A stretch of 64,000 bases of DNA. Source: Colius striatus. Its lineage: Eukaryota > Chordata > Aves > Coliiformes > Coliidae. The stretch is taken from positions 57,251,367 to 57,315,366 of the forward strand of contig NC_084760.1 in assembly GCF_028858725.1 (NCBI RefSeq), written 5' to 3'. Position numbers and translations under genes: made by a program. Shown here in pieces: positions 37,931 through 48,124 of this stretch (its first letter is position 1; each line of letters begins with the position of its first letter). A model generated the notes under the pieces. That model made no database searches. It saw nothing but the letters and a program-made list of their open reading frames with translations, and was not told where the DNA came from.

Positions 37931-39990
37931 GTCCATTTCAATGCATAATGTACAACAATCTTGTTCTAATATATTCTTCTATTAAAATTAATCTATATAA
38001 AGTAATACAGAAATATTTACTGACAAAGAGATTAAAATATGTGTTAAAGGAGACATTTTAGCTACTGAAGTTCACGCTTGTTCACTAAATTGGAAACTAT
38101 AATTTAATGTCTTTACATTGGGCCTCTGTTATCAATTGCCTGCAGTAACTAATGTCATAAATTTATCACAACACAATAAAAAAGGAAATCTGGTAATTTA
38201 GTAATTTGAAACAGCACTTTATAGTTTTCTCTGGCTAAAAACAAGGAACAGTTTGCTAGAAATATAAAACTATCAAAGCCAACAAAAGTCTAATATTATT
38301 AGACAGAATAGTATTATTTTTCAATTGTTGTCTATATAGCAAGCACACGATTAAAGATACAGTTACTAGTCCTGTGTCTCAGTAGCTGTGATCTTATGCA
38401 GATTGCTGCACAATTTCAAATTTCTGTGATGTATTTTAAGAGTGGTAAACCTACAGTGGAGGTACTTTTGCAACTCAAAGTTTGTAAAAAGCCTGTCCAT
38501 ACCCTTTTCGCCCAGACTGAGACTGCAAGGCCCAATTCTCAGCTCAAGTAAGGTCCAGTGGAGCTACTGATTTATCCCAGCTGTAGATTTGCATCTGTTG
38601 ACGTGCTGAATTATTGCTGACCCCAATGCAAGTTTCTTTGTGTATATTACGAGCATTACAGTATATGATTCTATGCAGCTCCTAAGTCATAGCAATTTAG
38701 TTAATTGAAAAAACAAATGTTTACTTCTAGCAGTGCTGCTGAGACATTAACTGTGATTATTATTAAACAGGAGAAAAAGCCCCTATGTTTTAGTGTGCTT
38801 ATCCAGTCACAGAAAAAATGTTGTCTCTGATCTTAAGATCTGCATCACTGTTGACGATTAATGGCAAGTGACAGTCAAAGCAGAAAGAACAAAGCATGAT
38901 TTTCAAAATATCTGACAGAATAGGAAGAACTGGAAAAATCTTACATTCTCTCCTGTTGTCAGATATCAGGCTTCTATTTGGACTACATTTTGTCCATATC
39001 GCAAAATTAACTAAAATACCAAGTCATGCAGACTTAAGAACCTACTTTAATAAAACTGATTCATATCTGGGTGCTAATAATGTTGAATGTATTAAGACAA
39101 TAAATATATCTAGTTTATTGATTTAACTTCTAAATTTGCAAACATCCCATAGGCCAAAGAAAACAAAAAACTCATAAATATGCTGAAAAACTCCATACCT
39201 CAGTATGAAATCCTGACCCCTTCTCCAACTAAGTACACACAGTCCAAATACACTGAGAATGCCAAGCTACAGGGGCCCCTCTGTGGGGAAACCTGTATTT
39301 CAGTCAGCAGCATCCATCAGCCAAAATAGAAGCGTAGGGACAGATGACGGAGAAAGGATGACACTTTAAAGCAGGGGCCGATTTCAGAACAAGTGTGTGT
39401 TTCTGTGTACAATTAAGTCAATGCCACACTTGCACTAACACACTATTTTATCTGGATTCCTGTGCAGCACGTAAAAATCACTCTAGGCTCATTTTAGCAT
39501 AGGTTTATGGTGCTTACCAGGCTTCTGGTCTGCCAGTCTGCCCACATCAGGCCATTTAGTGTCACATCTGTGTTACTGTCACACGAGGCAACAAAGGAGA
39601 GAAACAATTGTGTTCTGCAAGTCCCTCGACTTCTGCAGCAAATAAATTTTGTCACACTTGGGTGATGACTGACAACTTAAACCCAACAGGTCTCAGCCTG
39701 AAGTTTGTTTAGGGAACACGGTGCCGGTGCGTCTGACCAGTGCCATGTTCCCTGTGGTTTGGGAAACCGCTGCATGTGGCAGCAGCCTGGTGTTAAAAGT
39801 GAGGTAACGGCACTGGGGGAACTGCCAGGTCCACTTTCTTTTTTGTTGATTAAAAAAAGGCCTAAGTGGACGTTTAGGCAACTTGTCAGAGGTAAAACAA
39901 AGGCTCAGTTGGCGAACAAGGGAAACAGTTTCACGATGAGAAGGGCTTCCACAGCGTCCACCTAAGACCTGTTTCTCTACCTAGTCCCAG
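37931..39990. other. intergenic, upstream flank of the CENPW CpG island
   Basis: AT-rich until about 39500, then increasingly GC-balanced towards the island. Contains two imperfect to perfect hairpins: 39712-39752 (17-base arms around a 7-base loop, 13 Watson-Crick pairs plus two wobble pairs) and 39829-39871 (GTCCACTT/AAGTGGAC arms around T- and A-runs). Confidence 0.5.
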
Positions 39991-39993
39991 CTC

Positions 39994-40019
39994 GGGGGGG
40001 GTGGGGGGGGGCGGGGGGG
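39994..40019 (+). repeat. poly-G tract, strong G-quadruplex candidate
   Basis: Runs of 8, 9 and 7 G separated by a single T and a single C, at the left edge of the CpG island. Such tracts are also prone to sequencing and assembly error, so the exact lengths may be wrong. Confidence 0.85.
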
Positions 40020-40167
40020 CCTTCTCATCCCGCGTACGCAACCTCCGCGACTGGACTGTGACTGCCGAGGCGGCGACCGCTGTTTCTAGGCCGCGAAAAC
40101 CTCGGGCCTAGCAGCGGCGGCTGGGAGCTCGGGCCACGCGCACCGCTCCCGCGGGGCTCGGGAGCGC

Positions 40168-40186
40168 GGCGCACTAGGGGGCGGCT
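40168..40186 (+). promoter_or_regulatory. CTCF-like binding motif
   Basis: GGCGCACTAGGGGGCGGCT matches the CTCF core (CASYAGRKGGCRS type) at all core positions read by eye. It is placed in the CpG island about 380 bp upstream of the CENPW start codon. CTCF here would insulate the gene from the flanking desert. Occupancy cannot be read from sequence. Confidence 0.6.
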
Positions 40187-40235
40187 ACTGGCAGTGCCCA
40201 GGCCAGTGCGAAGAGGCGCAGAGCCGCCACTGCAG

Positions 40236-40241
40236 GTAGGA
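40236..40241 (+). promoter_or_regulatory. possible alternative first-exon splice donor
   Basis: CAG|GTAGGA is a near-consensus 5' splice site in the upstream half of the island. It could end a non-coding first exon of an alternative transcript that splices into CENPW exon 2 or beyond. No independent support. Confidence 0.25.
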
Positions 40242-40470
40242 CGATGCCTCTTTATCTCGGCTTTCTCGGCCGCGGCTCGGCCGCTCGGGGCAGAGGCGCC
40301 GCACGCCTCTCCCTGAATTACTGCGATTTCATGGGGTTTCCATGGAAATGGCTTTAAGCGCCACTTCCCCGCCTGGCGCGGAGTCCCGGCACTCCCGCGC
40401 TCCTCGGGGGTGGTGCCCTGCGCGCGCGGCCGTTGGGAAGTGCGTCACACCGGGGGCGCGCCTGCGCCAG

Positions 40471-40485
40471 GGCGGTGGATTCGAA
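40471..40485 (+). promoter_or_regulatory. CDE/CHR-type cell-cycle element
   Basis: GGCGG (40471-40475), a 4-base spacer, then TTCGAA (40480-40485). The order and 4-base spacing are those of CDE/CHR tandem elements bound by DREAM and MuvB complexes in G2/M genes. TTCGAA is a variant of the canonical TTTGAA CHR. It lies 65-79 bp before the CENPW ATG, where a TSS-proximal element is expected. Confidence 0.5.
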
Positions 40486-40549
40486 CGGCCGTACCGCCGG
40501 GCACGGCCTCGGCCTTGGCGGCGGCGGCCTTCGCAGCAGGAGGAGCAGG

Positions 40550-40639
40550 ATGAAGCGCAGGGCGCCTCGCAGCACTTTGCGGAAAATAATAAAGAAGCAC
40601 AAGCCGCATTTGCGCTTGGCGGCTAACGCTGACCTCCTG
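40550..40639 (+). CDS. CENPW: CENPW coding exon 1 (30 codons)
   Basis: Starts ATGAAGCGCAGG and ends ...GCTGACCTCCTG, followed by the donor GTGAGG. It encodes the basic N-terminal arm and histone-fold helix 1. GC-rich because it lies inside the CpG island. The reading frame runs on past the donor for many codons, which is why an unspliced reading gives a spurious 168-codon protein. Confidence 0.95.
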
Positions 40640-43600
40640 GTGAGGAAGGAGACGGGCGGGCAACGAGTACACGCCCTGGATCTGGGTGCGGGCCGCACCG
40701 CCCCTCCGCGCCGGCCTCGGCAGCCTCCAGCCGAACCACTTCGGGCACAGGCTGGCGACAGCGCCTGGCCCTGGCAGCCGACTGCCGTCCCCAGCCGCTC
40801 GGGTGGCGCCAGGGGCTTCAGGGCTCAGTCCTCCGACTCCACGAGGACTCTCCGGCGAGCCTGGGTTCGCAGTGCAGAGTCCGGAGCAGTTGTATTTTTG
40901 GCCATGGCGGGCAGCTGCTGCTCTTCTGGTTGCCGTTAAATGTCTAAAGAGACATGTAGTCTATTAAGTGTCTTATCGCTTGAAAGATGTGTACCGATGG
41001 ATTGTGCACACTGGAGTGCTTTGCAGTTGCTGGGTGTTAGGGGATGTCAGGTTACTGCTAGTGGTGTTTCTGCAGAGACCTGAAGGTAGAGGGAAGGCAA
41101 GAGGATAGATGGTTAGTTAGTCTAATAAAATAGTAATAAGTACTGATTGCAGCTTTCTGCTTTGCTGGTGGTTACTGTATCGTAGGTTTCTGACTGAGTT
41201 TGGGGATTCAGGGACATACTGATGCAGAAATACCATGACATTACATGTGTGTACTGCTGTTCTAAGAGCTGGATGAGGTGGCCTGAGAAATAGGGATATG
41301 TGTTTGTTGTTTATGTAGAGCAGTTTGGGTATACAGGTGTCAATTCTCTGAGTTGCGATTAATGAGTTTCTAAGTTGTTAAGGTATCTTGGATGATCATA
41401 TTTTTGTAGAAGGCCATCTAAGTAATGTCTATCCAAAAGTAAGGAATGACAAGTCTTCTTAGTAACCTAACAAGGAGTAAGGAGTTGGGATCCTGTTTGT
41501 GGTTGAAAAACACCTGCCATAAAGGTGTATGGATAACAGAGCCATATCTAATGAGTTTCTGAAAACTGAGGCCACAAAGCTGGTTTCCTTCTGAGCTACC
41601 GTAAGGGATTTGTGGTATAGGAAGTGTTTCGTTTGCCAAGAAATTACTTGACTATAGCAACAAAACCTGACCTCAAGAGGGCTTGTGGTGGTAGCTGCCA
41701 TATTGGTAAAAGAAAATAAATCTCTGCATAAAAAAAGAATAATCTTTCAAGTGAATTAATAGGCCTGCCTTGCTTGACTGTCATGCCCTCTTACTTTCAA
41801 ATGCATGTGATTCTCACAGCATCAGTCAATACTGTGTACTAGTATAGTCCCTGACTTGACTTGTAAGTCCCCGTTTCTTATGTGTATAAAAGGTGTCTTG
41901 TAGCATCTTGTAGGTTGGTATCTGGACAGATTAAGCTAAATGTAAATTATAAAATTTAAAGAATACATAATGAGGTAAATATAAATTAATATGGTAATCA
42001 CATGGGAGGATTTTCATTTGAAAGTAGCCAGTACATATTTTTATAATTGGTCTAATAAAAATATGATCTCTTCCTCCTACTTTTGCTATCTTTGGAGTAT
42101 TTCATGGACTAAGGGCCTGGCCCCTTGCTGCTCATGCTACCTATTCAAAGCTTACTTGGTGGAATGGAGTACTAATCAAATGTACACAATCACTAATAAT
42201 CAGTTTTTTTGATGGTCATTAGTAACAGTTGATCTGTGTTTCTATGGTCATGTTAATTTGACTTCAAGGTAGTGTAGCTATCTGGAAAGGGGAACATCCT
42301 CCAAATCTTGGTAATTGATTTCTGTGTCTTCCTTATCCTGATGCTCATATTCTGTTGGCTACAAAGACAATCACTGAGTTGCATATAATAAAAAACAACA
42401 ATCTAATCTAGGTTAAAATGTGGCTATGCAAATACTCGTTTCAACACAAAGGATAAGATTGGAATGAATTTTAATGATGTGGTGGAAGCTTAGATTATCT
42501 CTTCTGGTGATTTCAAATCAAATGGCCTTTCAATGTTAGGAGGCTTGGCTTTTTTATTTTACCTTTAAATAGGAATGTCTAGGGGTGGTCATTGTCTATG
42601 ATGTTCTTCAACTAGGCATGTGGCTATTGATCCTTTAGCATTTTTTCTATGAATAAATAATGAGCCCATATGGAGTGTTGCTTTGTTTTACAAGGGAAAA
42701 AAAAAGGGGAGATGGGGTCCCATAGATAGGCAAGTAACTTTTGAAAGTATGTTTTTTAAGTTTATCTGTTATTCCCTATAATCCTTATAAGAGTGATTAG
42801 ATTTGCATACTTTAGAAATTTATATAGTAGCTGTCTTAACAAGACGAAGCCATATACCTTTTGAGCAGAATGCTAGTGGCTTCTGGAGAGAAATAGGACA
42901 TTTGTCTGTTTCAATTTTAAGCTATCTTGCTGAATGACACATAAGTTGTTTTTGAATCTATTGTGGTACTTACTTAGCCACTTCAGTGAGGAGGTCTGCC
43001 TACTGGGCTTATGACCTAGTCAAGTTGTTTTCCTGACCTTTGGTGATTATTTTTCCCCGATAAAGCAATGTCTTCTTACGTGATCATTACTGACAAGTTT
43101 GAAAGGTACCAGAATTAAGAAAATCTTGTGAAGTACCTGGATGGAATTTCTTCTTCACTTTTCAGATTGTTTTGATTGAGTCTTTTTGGAACTTGAAGTT
43201 TTGTCAAAAACTGTTTTCGAAGCATGACATCTTTTTCTGTGTAAAGTATAACTACAGCTTTTGCAAAAAAAAGGGATTTTTTTGGAGGAGTGTGGTTATA
43301 TCTTTGAGTGAAGAATAGTGTTTAAGGTTTTTCCAGTGCGCACAAAGCTCAATTATTTACCTTTTTGAAAATAAAGATTTTAGTACTGATTCAGATATTT
43401 CCTGTCCTGCCTCCCCAGCCCCCTGGCAGTGGTTGGAGATGAAAAAGCTGCAAACTTTGTTTCAGCTTGAAATTGTAGAAGAAAAGGAGTACCTCAGCTG
43501 CCTGATTTATGCTAGAAGGGCAGGTTTGTATTTACATTGTAGAAAAAGCTTTGTATTGAATAGCCCCTTTTAAATTCATTGTTGGCATGGAATGGTGAAT

Positions 43601-46600
43601 AAGGGTACACTGAAGGCAAAATATCAGTCTAAAGAATTGTTCTGAGGTTATGGTGGCAGAGGAAAAATTCAGAGCTTGTCCCCTCTGTTCTGTCGAGCAG
43701 GTGTGTGGAAGTTGCTCTACAAGCAGAGTTGTGAGGTTTACTTATGTTTTTAAAGCCTTGCAACCTTTCTTTTAAGGGAAACAAACTTTCTGTTGTGTAA
43801 AGTGCTTTTCATGAGTAGATTAAAATGATTTGTGCAGGGGGACAATAATATGTAGTAAAGTAATAACTTTAAACAAAAGTGGTATAACTTGGTACTTATT
43901 AGTACCTGTCCCATTCGTGGTATTCAGTCATTCTGCCTTGCATTAGCCTTTCTCTATTGCATTGAATAATCTGGAATATTTCTTAACATGCATGGTGTGT
44001 TGTGGAATGTTCTGATTTTAGTTATATGACTATGTTTACATCTATAGGTGTTCAGAGGAAGCTTTTCCATATACAACAATTCACGTTAAAAGTGAGAAAA
44101 TAAAGGTACTAAGAGAAAATGCAACTTTTAAAGGCAGTTTAACATTTTTTAACTTTAGGTGACCCAGCAAGTGGACTTGCAAGTATGGAAGCTTTTATTT
44201 CGCTTTTCTCTTCTTCCCTAGGTTGTTCCCAGAAATCTAACCTCCATGTTGATAAGTCTAATAATGAGAGTTCTAATGTTGAACACTCTTTTAGTGTCAC
44301 TGCTTGATTCCATCTGAGGTTATTTTTGTGTGAGTAACTGTAGACTAGTTTAAAAATGGTTTTGATATTCTGCTAAATAAATCTGAAAAAAAAAAATCTG
44401 ATTTTTGTGTAGCAGATGCTTCCATGTGATGCCAAATGTTATGTAAATTTATGTATTGCATGCTGGCTTCATTTAGTTTAGAAGATTCAAAAAAACCCCT
44501 AAGTTGGTTGTCATATGAACACTGAAATGCCTGTCTTCTAACAGGTTCTTTGTGCTGCAAACCCCCTGCCGAAGTATTTCCTATGAACTCTAGTTTCTCA
44601 CTTTCCTCGTTTTGTCTTTCTAGGCTTTCCAGATCAAGTAGAGCAGAATAAGTATATCACCTTTTCATATATTTCAGTAATATTTGTCTGAGCTCTTAAT
44701 TGAAAAGGTATTTTCCTGTGCTTTGTGTTGAGAATATAATTTGAAAATCTAATTTGCAAAATATGCAGTTACCAATTTTCAGGTTGGACAGTAGAAACAA
44801 TTCACATAATGTCTTTATAATGCTAGAGGCTTGTATTATGCATCACTTATTACACAGAGGTGCTTCTGGCTGTCTGTTTTTAGTTCAAGTTCGAGCAGTT
44901 TCTTGTCTGCTGCTAAAATTTTTGCTAGCTCTGCACTGGCAGTACAGCACTAGCAGTATTGTACAGAATACTGCCCTACTAGTTCTTTTCTTATAGAAAG
45001 GTAGAATAAATGATTCTGGAGAAATTAATGTCAATGCTCCTTTGCGCACTGGAAAGGAACAGAAGTCCTTGAACTTGTCTGCGATCCATTTGGTGATAGG
45101 GAAGGGATGAATTTGCTGTTCATGAAAAGATGTAGTTTTTGAAAGCCGATTATATTTATTAGTAAGCCAAAGGACTCCTTTTTCTGTGATTTAGATTTTA
45201 TTATAAAAAAAATCCCAATAAAAATCAGATTTTATTTCTTTTAGGTCAGTTGTTTGTATAATTTCTAGATCACTAACGATTTATGTATACTAAATTTAAA
45301 CTATATTTACTGGAGTCTTGCAGTAAGGAATGTCCAGGGAATTCATTCTGACTTGATATGAGTGTTATGTTGTTTTCCTGAGAATACTTTTGAGAAATCT
45401 ATAAGCAGTCTAAGGTGTGATTTGTCAGTCTCAAACAATGAATCTCTAAAAACCCTCAAACTTGCTTAAACAGTTTGAATCCTTGATTTATTTATTTTTT
45501 TCTTCCCTCTCTTGAAGGTCCATTTGAGCTTCTTACTATTTCTCCATCGACTAGCAGAAGAAGCCAGGACAAATGCTTTTGAGAGCAAAAGCAAAATAAT
45601 TAAACCTGAGCATGCTATAGCTGCAGCAAAGGTAATAAAGCATTTTTAGTATTTTTCTTTCTTATTTAATGTAAACTGTATATGATAGTGTATACAAACA
45701 TTTTCTCTGTTAGTGTTGGTATGTTTTTATTTATAGTCCAAAACCTGCAAAAACATAATATTCTTTAATCCACTGTTGGTCAGTGTCAGTGTTACCAAGA
45801 CATCAAATTAACTCTCTTTACCCTGTTAAATATAGCCCTATTTTTCTTGATTATTCTGTGTTTAAATTCATAGTTTCAATACATAGGTTAGTTTACACAG
45901 TAGTCTACCAGCAAGCATCTATGGGCTGAAAGCCCAGGGAATAGGAGCAAAATCCAAAGCTGGAGAATCTGTATTTCAGATGATAATATATCAAGAAGGT
46001 GTTCTGTCATGAGTAATACAAGTGAAGCTTTAGAGAACAAATAAGAAATAGTTCAAAGAGGTTTAGTCATGTTGCTTACAGCTTCAGTTCTTACCTGCTT
46101 ATTCTGTAAGATGTTAGAAGTGGATTGTTGCAGCATTGTGTGCTTAAAAAAACAGATACTTTGTGTAATGTTTTCAGCAAGGGAAGGACTAACAGAGGAT
46201 TAAACTGTGGATTGCTGTATGGTTAGTTCAGCATAACAAAAATTGTATGAATATCTGTGAAAGAGGAATCCTCTACATTATGGAGCATAGAAAGTTTAAA
46301 TGAGGGGAAAGAGGAAGGTGTTTTGCAGCTTCCTCTCTAGCAAGGACTGGAGTAGTATCAAAGTATGACTGAAACCCCTTTGTCCTCTAGCTCAATACAC
46401 TTACCTGGGATATCTGCTTTACATAGGTTTCATGAAGGAACTCAAGTCTCTTTAGTTTGTTAGCTGTTCAGCTACCTACTACAGCTGGACAAATTGGAAG
46501 AACAAAACTTAGTGTTATCTGATTTTTTGGGTCCTGTGGCTTCTGTTTATCTTCAGTATTTTTTTTTCTCCTCTGGTGAAATGTTTAGTTTCATACTACT

Positions 46601-47333
46601 ATAGTAACAGAAATATATACAGGATGTGTAGGGTAGCCAAGGGAATGTTACAGTTGGAATCTTATGCGTTTGTAATTTCTTTTTAAATGCAATCTTAACA
46701 TTATTTGAACATTTTTGTGCTCCATTTATTTATTTTTTTTAAGATGAGAAGAAAGGAAAACTCTGTACTTTAATAATGTTAACACTTAAATGGTCCCACT
46801 TGGGCTTTGAAGTTCATTATTTTTCAGCTTAAACTCCAAACCAAAAAATGTCCTTCCAAGGGTCTAGGCACTCTTGATATAGAAAGAAATAAAGCATTGC
46901 AAAGAAGAATTGAGCATAGTAGCTATATAGTTGCAAATCTTGAGGATTTTTTTCATTCTGTCTAGGCCTGATGGGTTAAGAACTTCAAAGAATTTGCTGA
47001 GGGCTTGAGAACCCTATTGCCATTTCTCAGTGTTCATTTCTAAAATAAGCCTTTTATTTTAAAGAATACTTAGTTATGAATGTTCTTATTTTTAAAAATA
47101 CTTTATCTTATGACATTTTTCTGTATGTTTTATTTAATTTCTAACCTTTTCCTTAGACTTGTGCCCTTGGTGACTACTATTAGATGAAACAGATTGTTTG
47201 GATAGGTGAACCTTTGATCTGAGTAGCCTAATATTTTGGATCTCTTAGTGCTGCCTGGATTTTAGTGAGAAAAGCAGTGATAAATATACTTTTCTTCTTT
47301 TTGCAGGTTATTTTAAAGAAAAGCAAAGGCTAA
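40550..47333 (+). CDS. CENPW: centromere protein W (CENP-W), three coding exons, join 40550..40639, 45518..45631, 47307..47333
   Basis: CENP-W is a small histone-fold protein of the constitutive centromere-associated network. It pairs with CENP-T, and CENP-T-W joins CENP-S-X into a nucleosome-like tetramer that binds centromeric DNA and helps recruit the outer kinetochore. The joined product is 76 residues: a basic N-terminal segment (residues 2-20, Lys/Arg-rich, 'KRRAPRSTLRKIIKKHKPHL') covering helix 1, the long central helix 2 ('FLLFLHRLAEEARTNAF', about residues 35-51), then 'PEHAIAAAKVILKKSKG' forming helix 3 and the tail. All junctions are phase 0 with GT-AG sites. Mammalian CENP-W is about 88 residues. 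The 12-residue difference is at the N terminus, where the bird Met aligns with an internal residue. A 76-residue length agrees with what I recall for chicken. ATG 40550 has A at -3. The frame is open upstream to an ATG at 40433, but that would precede the likely TSS. Confidence 0.95.
40640..45517 (+). other. CENPW: CENPW intron 1
   Basis: 4878 bp, GTGAGG...TTCCCTCTCTTGAAG. The first 280 bp are still CpG island. The rest is AT-rich with visible excess of G over C on the + strand, as often seen in transcribed vertebrate DNA. No further exon, RNA gene or named repeat was recognised in it. Confidence 0.9.
45518..45631 (+). CDS. CENPW: CENPW coding exon 2 (38 codons)
   Basis: Pyrimidine-rich acceptor TTTTTTTCTTCCCTCTCTTGAAG before it and donor AAG|GTAATA after it. 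Encodes most of the histone fold: 'VHLSFLLFLHRLAEEARTNA', a Lys/Ser-rich loop, and 'KPEHAIAAAK'. This exon is the strongest evidence for the gene's identity. Confidence 0.97.
45632..47306 (+). other. CENPW: CENPW intron 2
   Basis: 1675 bp, GTAATA...CTTCTTTTTGCAG. AT-rich; no exon or named repeat recognised. Confidence 0.9.
47307..47333 (+). CDS. CENPW: CENPW coding exon 3 (8 codons plus stop)
   Basis: Acceptor TTTTTGCAG, then codons for VILKKSKG and TAA. This matches the conserved C-terminal end of the family. The exon continues as the 3' UTR. Confidence 0.95.
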   Translation, partial: VILKKSKG

Positions 47334-47535
47334 AAACAGACCACTGGAATTTCAAAGCATGTTTTTCTCAGCATTCTTACTAAAGTGAGATCCTGTGAGC
47401 CAGCTTTTGCACTTGTGGAAGTATTTAGTCTTATCGATGTCTGTCTCCTGACTCTGAGTATCTTACTGTTAAAAAAAATTAAGAATCTTACAATGTATGT
47501 TTAGATACACTTAATAAATAATTTTTAAATCTGTC
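47334..47535 (+). other. CENPW: CENPW 3' UTR (predicted)
   Basis: From the stop codon to just after the first canonical poly(A) signal. A second signal (AATAAA, 48065-48070) lies inside the left arm of the inverted repeat and could give a longer UTR of about 750 bases. Confidence 0.6.
47513..47518 (+). terminator. CENPW: poly(A) signal AATAAA
   Basis: Canonical hexamer 180 bp after the CENPW stop, with a GU-rich TTGGTGT about 20 bases downstream (47538-47544), as expected for a cleavage and polyadenylation site. Confidence 0.65.
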
Positions 47536-48038
47536 ACTTGGTGTACCTAATTTCTTCCTTAATAATTGAGGAATGCCTTTACCATAGTCACTATTGAGGT
47601 ACGCTGTGTCATTTAATATTAGAATTAGGAAACTTCTAAAGGAGAACAGAAATAAAAATGTAGGTTTCACTATAAAGGCATTGTAGATTATGCATTTCAA
47701 AGCAGATTTACTAGCTAAACAAAATTTTGGCTTTCAAAACAATTACTGTAGAAACTAGTGTATTAAATGTCTTGGTTTCAATGTATTTATAATGTCTTAT
47801 TTTTTTAAATTACTTGGAAAGGAGGCTAAAACTTCTGTGTTCTGGGGAAAGAATACATATTTAGTATTTTAAAAATAATTCTCGGAACTGTTAAGCTGGC
47901 CTGCTGTTTGGTATTGTATATGAGGTAGGTTAATGGTCTCTAATTCATTTTGGTGTGGACAGATGCACGTTGTGGAAGAGGGAAGATCTGGCACAGCTGA
48001 TGTTTTTAAGTTAGATCCTGTACAAGTAGTGAAGATAA

Positions 48039-48124
48039 TTCTTGTAATTTCTTGACTTACTTGAAATAAAAGTCATACCTCCTAAATATAACCGTAAGTC
48101 ACCTCAAACCCTTACGTATTGAGG
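48039..48124 (-). repeat. left arm of a long-range inverted repeat
   Basis: TTCTTGTAATTTCTTGACTT... to ...CTTACGTATTGAGG. Its reverse complement matches 50197-50289 with about six substitutions and one 8-bp indel, roughly 93% identity by eye. Similarity ends sharply on the outer side after TTCTTG. It contains a potential poly(A) signal (48065-48070). Confidence 0.85.

Larger units (their letters stand above)
39990..40920. promoter_or_regulatory. CpG island promoter of CENPW
   Basis: Abrupt rise in G+C and in CG dinucleotides, unlike anything else in the window. It has no TATA box at a sensible distance from the start codon. It carries a poly-G tract, a CTCF-like motif, several NRF1/SP1-like GC boxes (for example 'GCGCCTGCGCC' around 40457-40468), a TGCGTCAC CRE-like site (40441-40448) and a CDE/CHR tandem (40471-40485). 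It overlaps coding exon 1. This is the usual TATA-less promoter of a broadly expressed proliferation gene. Confidence 0.9.

Noticed and set aside
40354..40698. Minus-strand open frames over the CpG island (114 and 75 codons)
   Set aside because: Antisense shadows of stop-poor GC-rich DNA over CENPW exon 1.
40433..40939. 168-codon unspliced reading of CENPW exon 1
   Set aside because: It reads through a clear GTGAGG donor; the true continuation is exon 2 at 45518, which matches the family.
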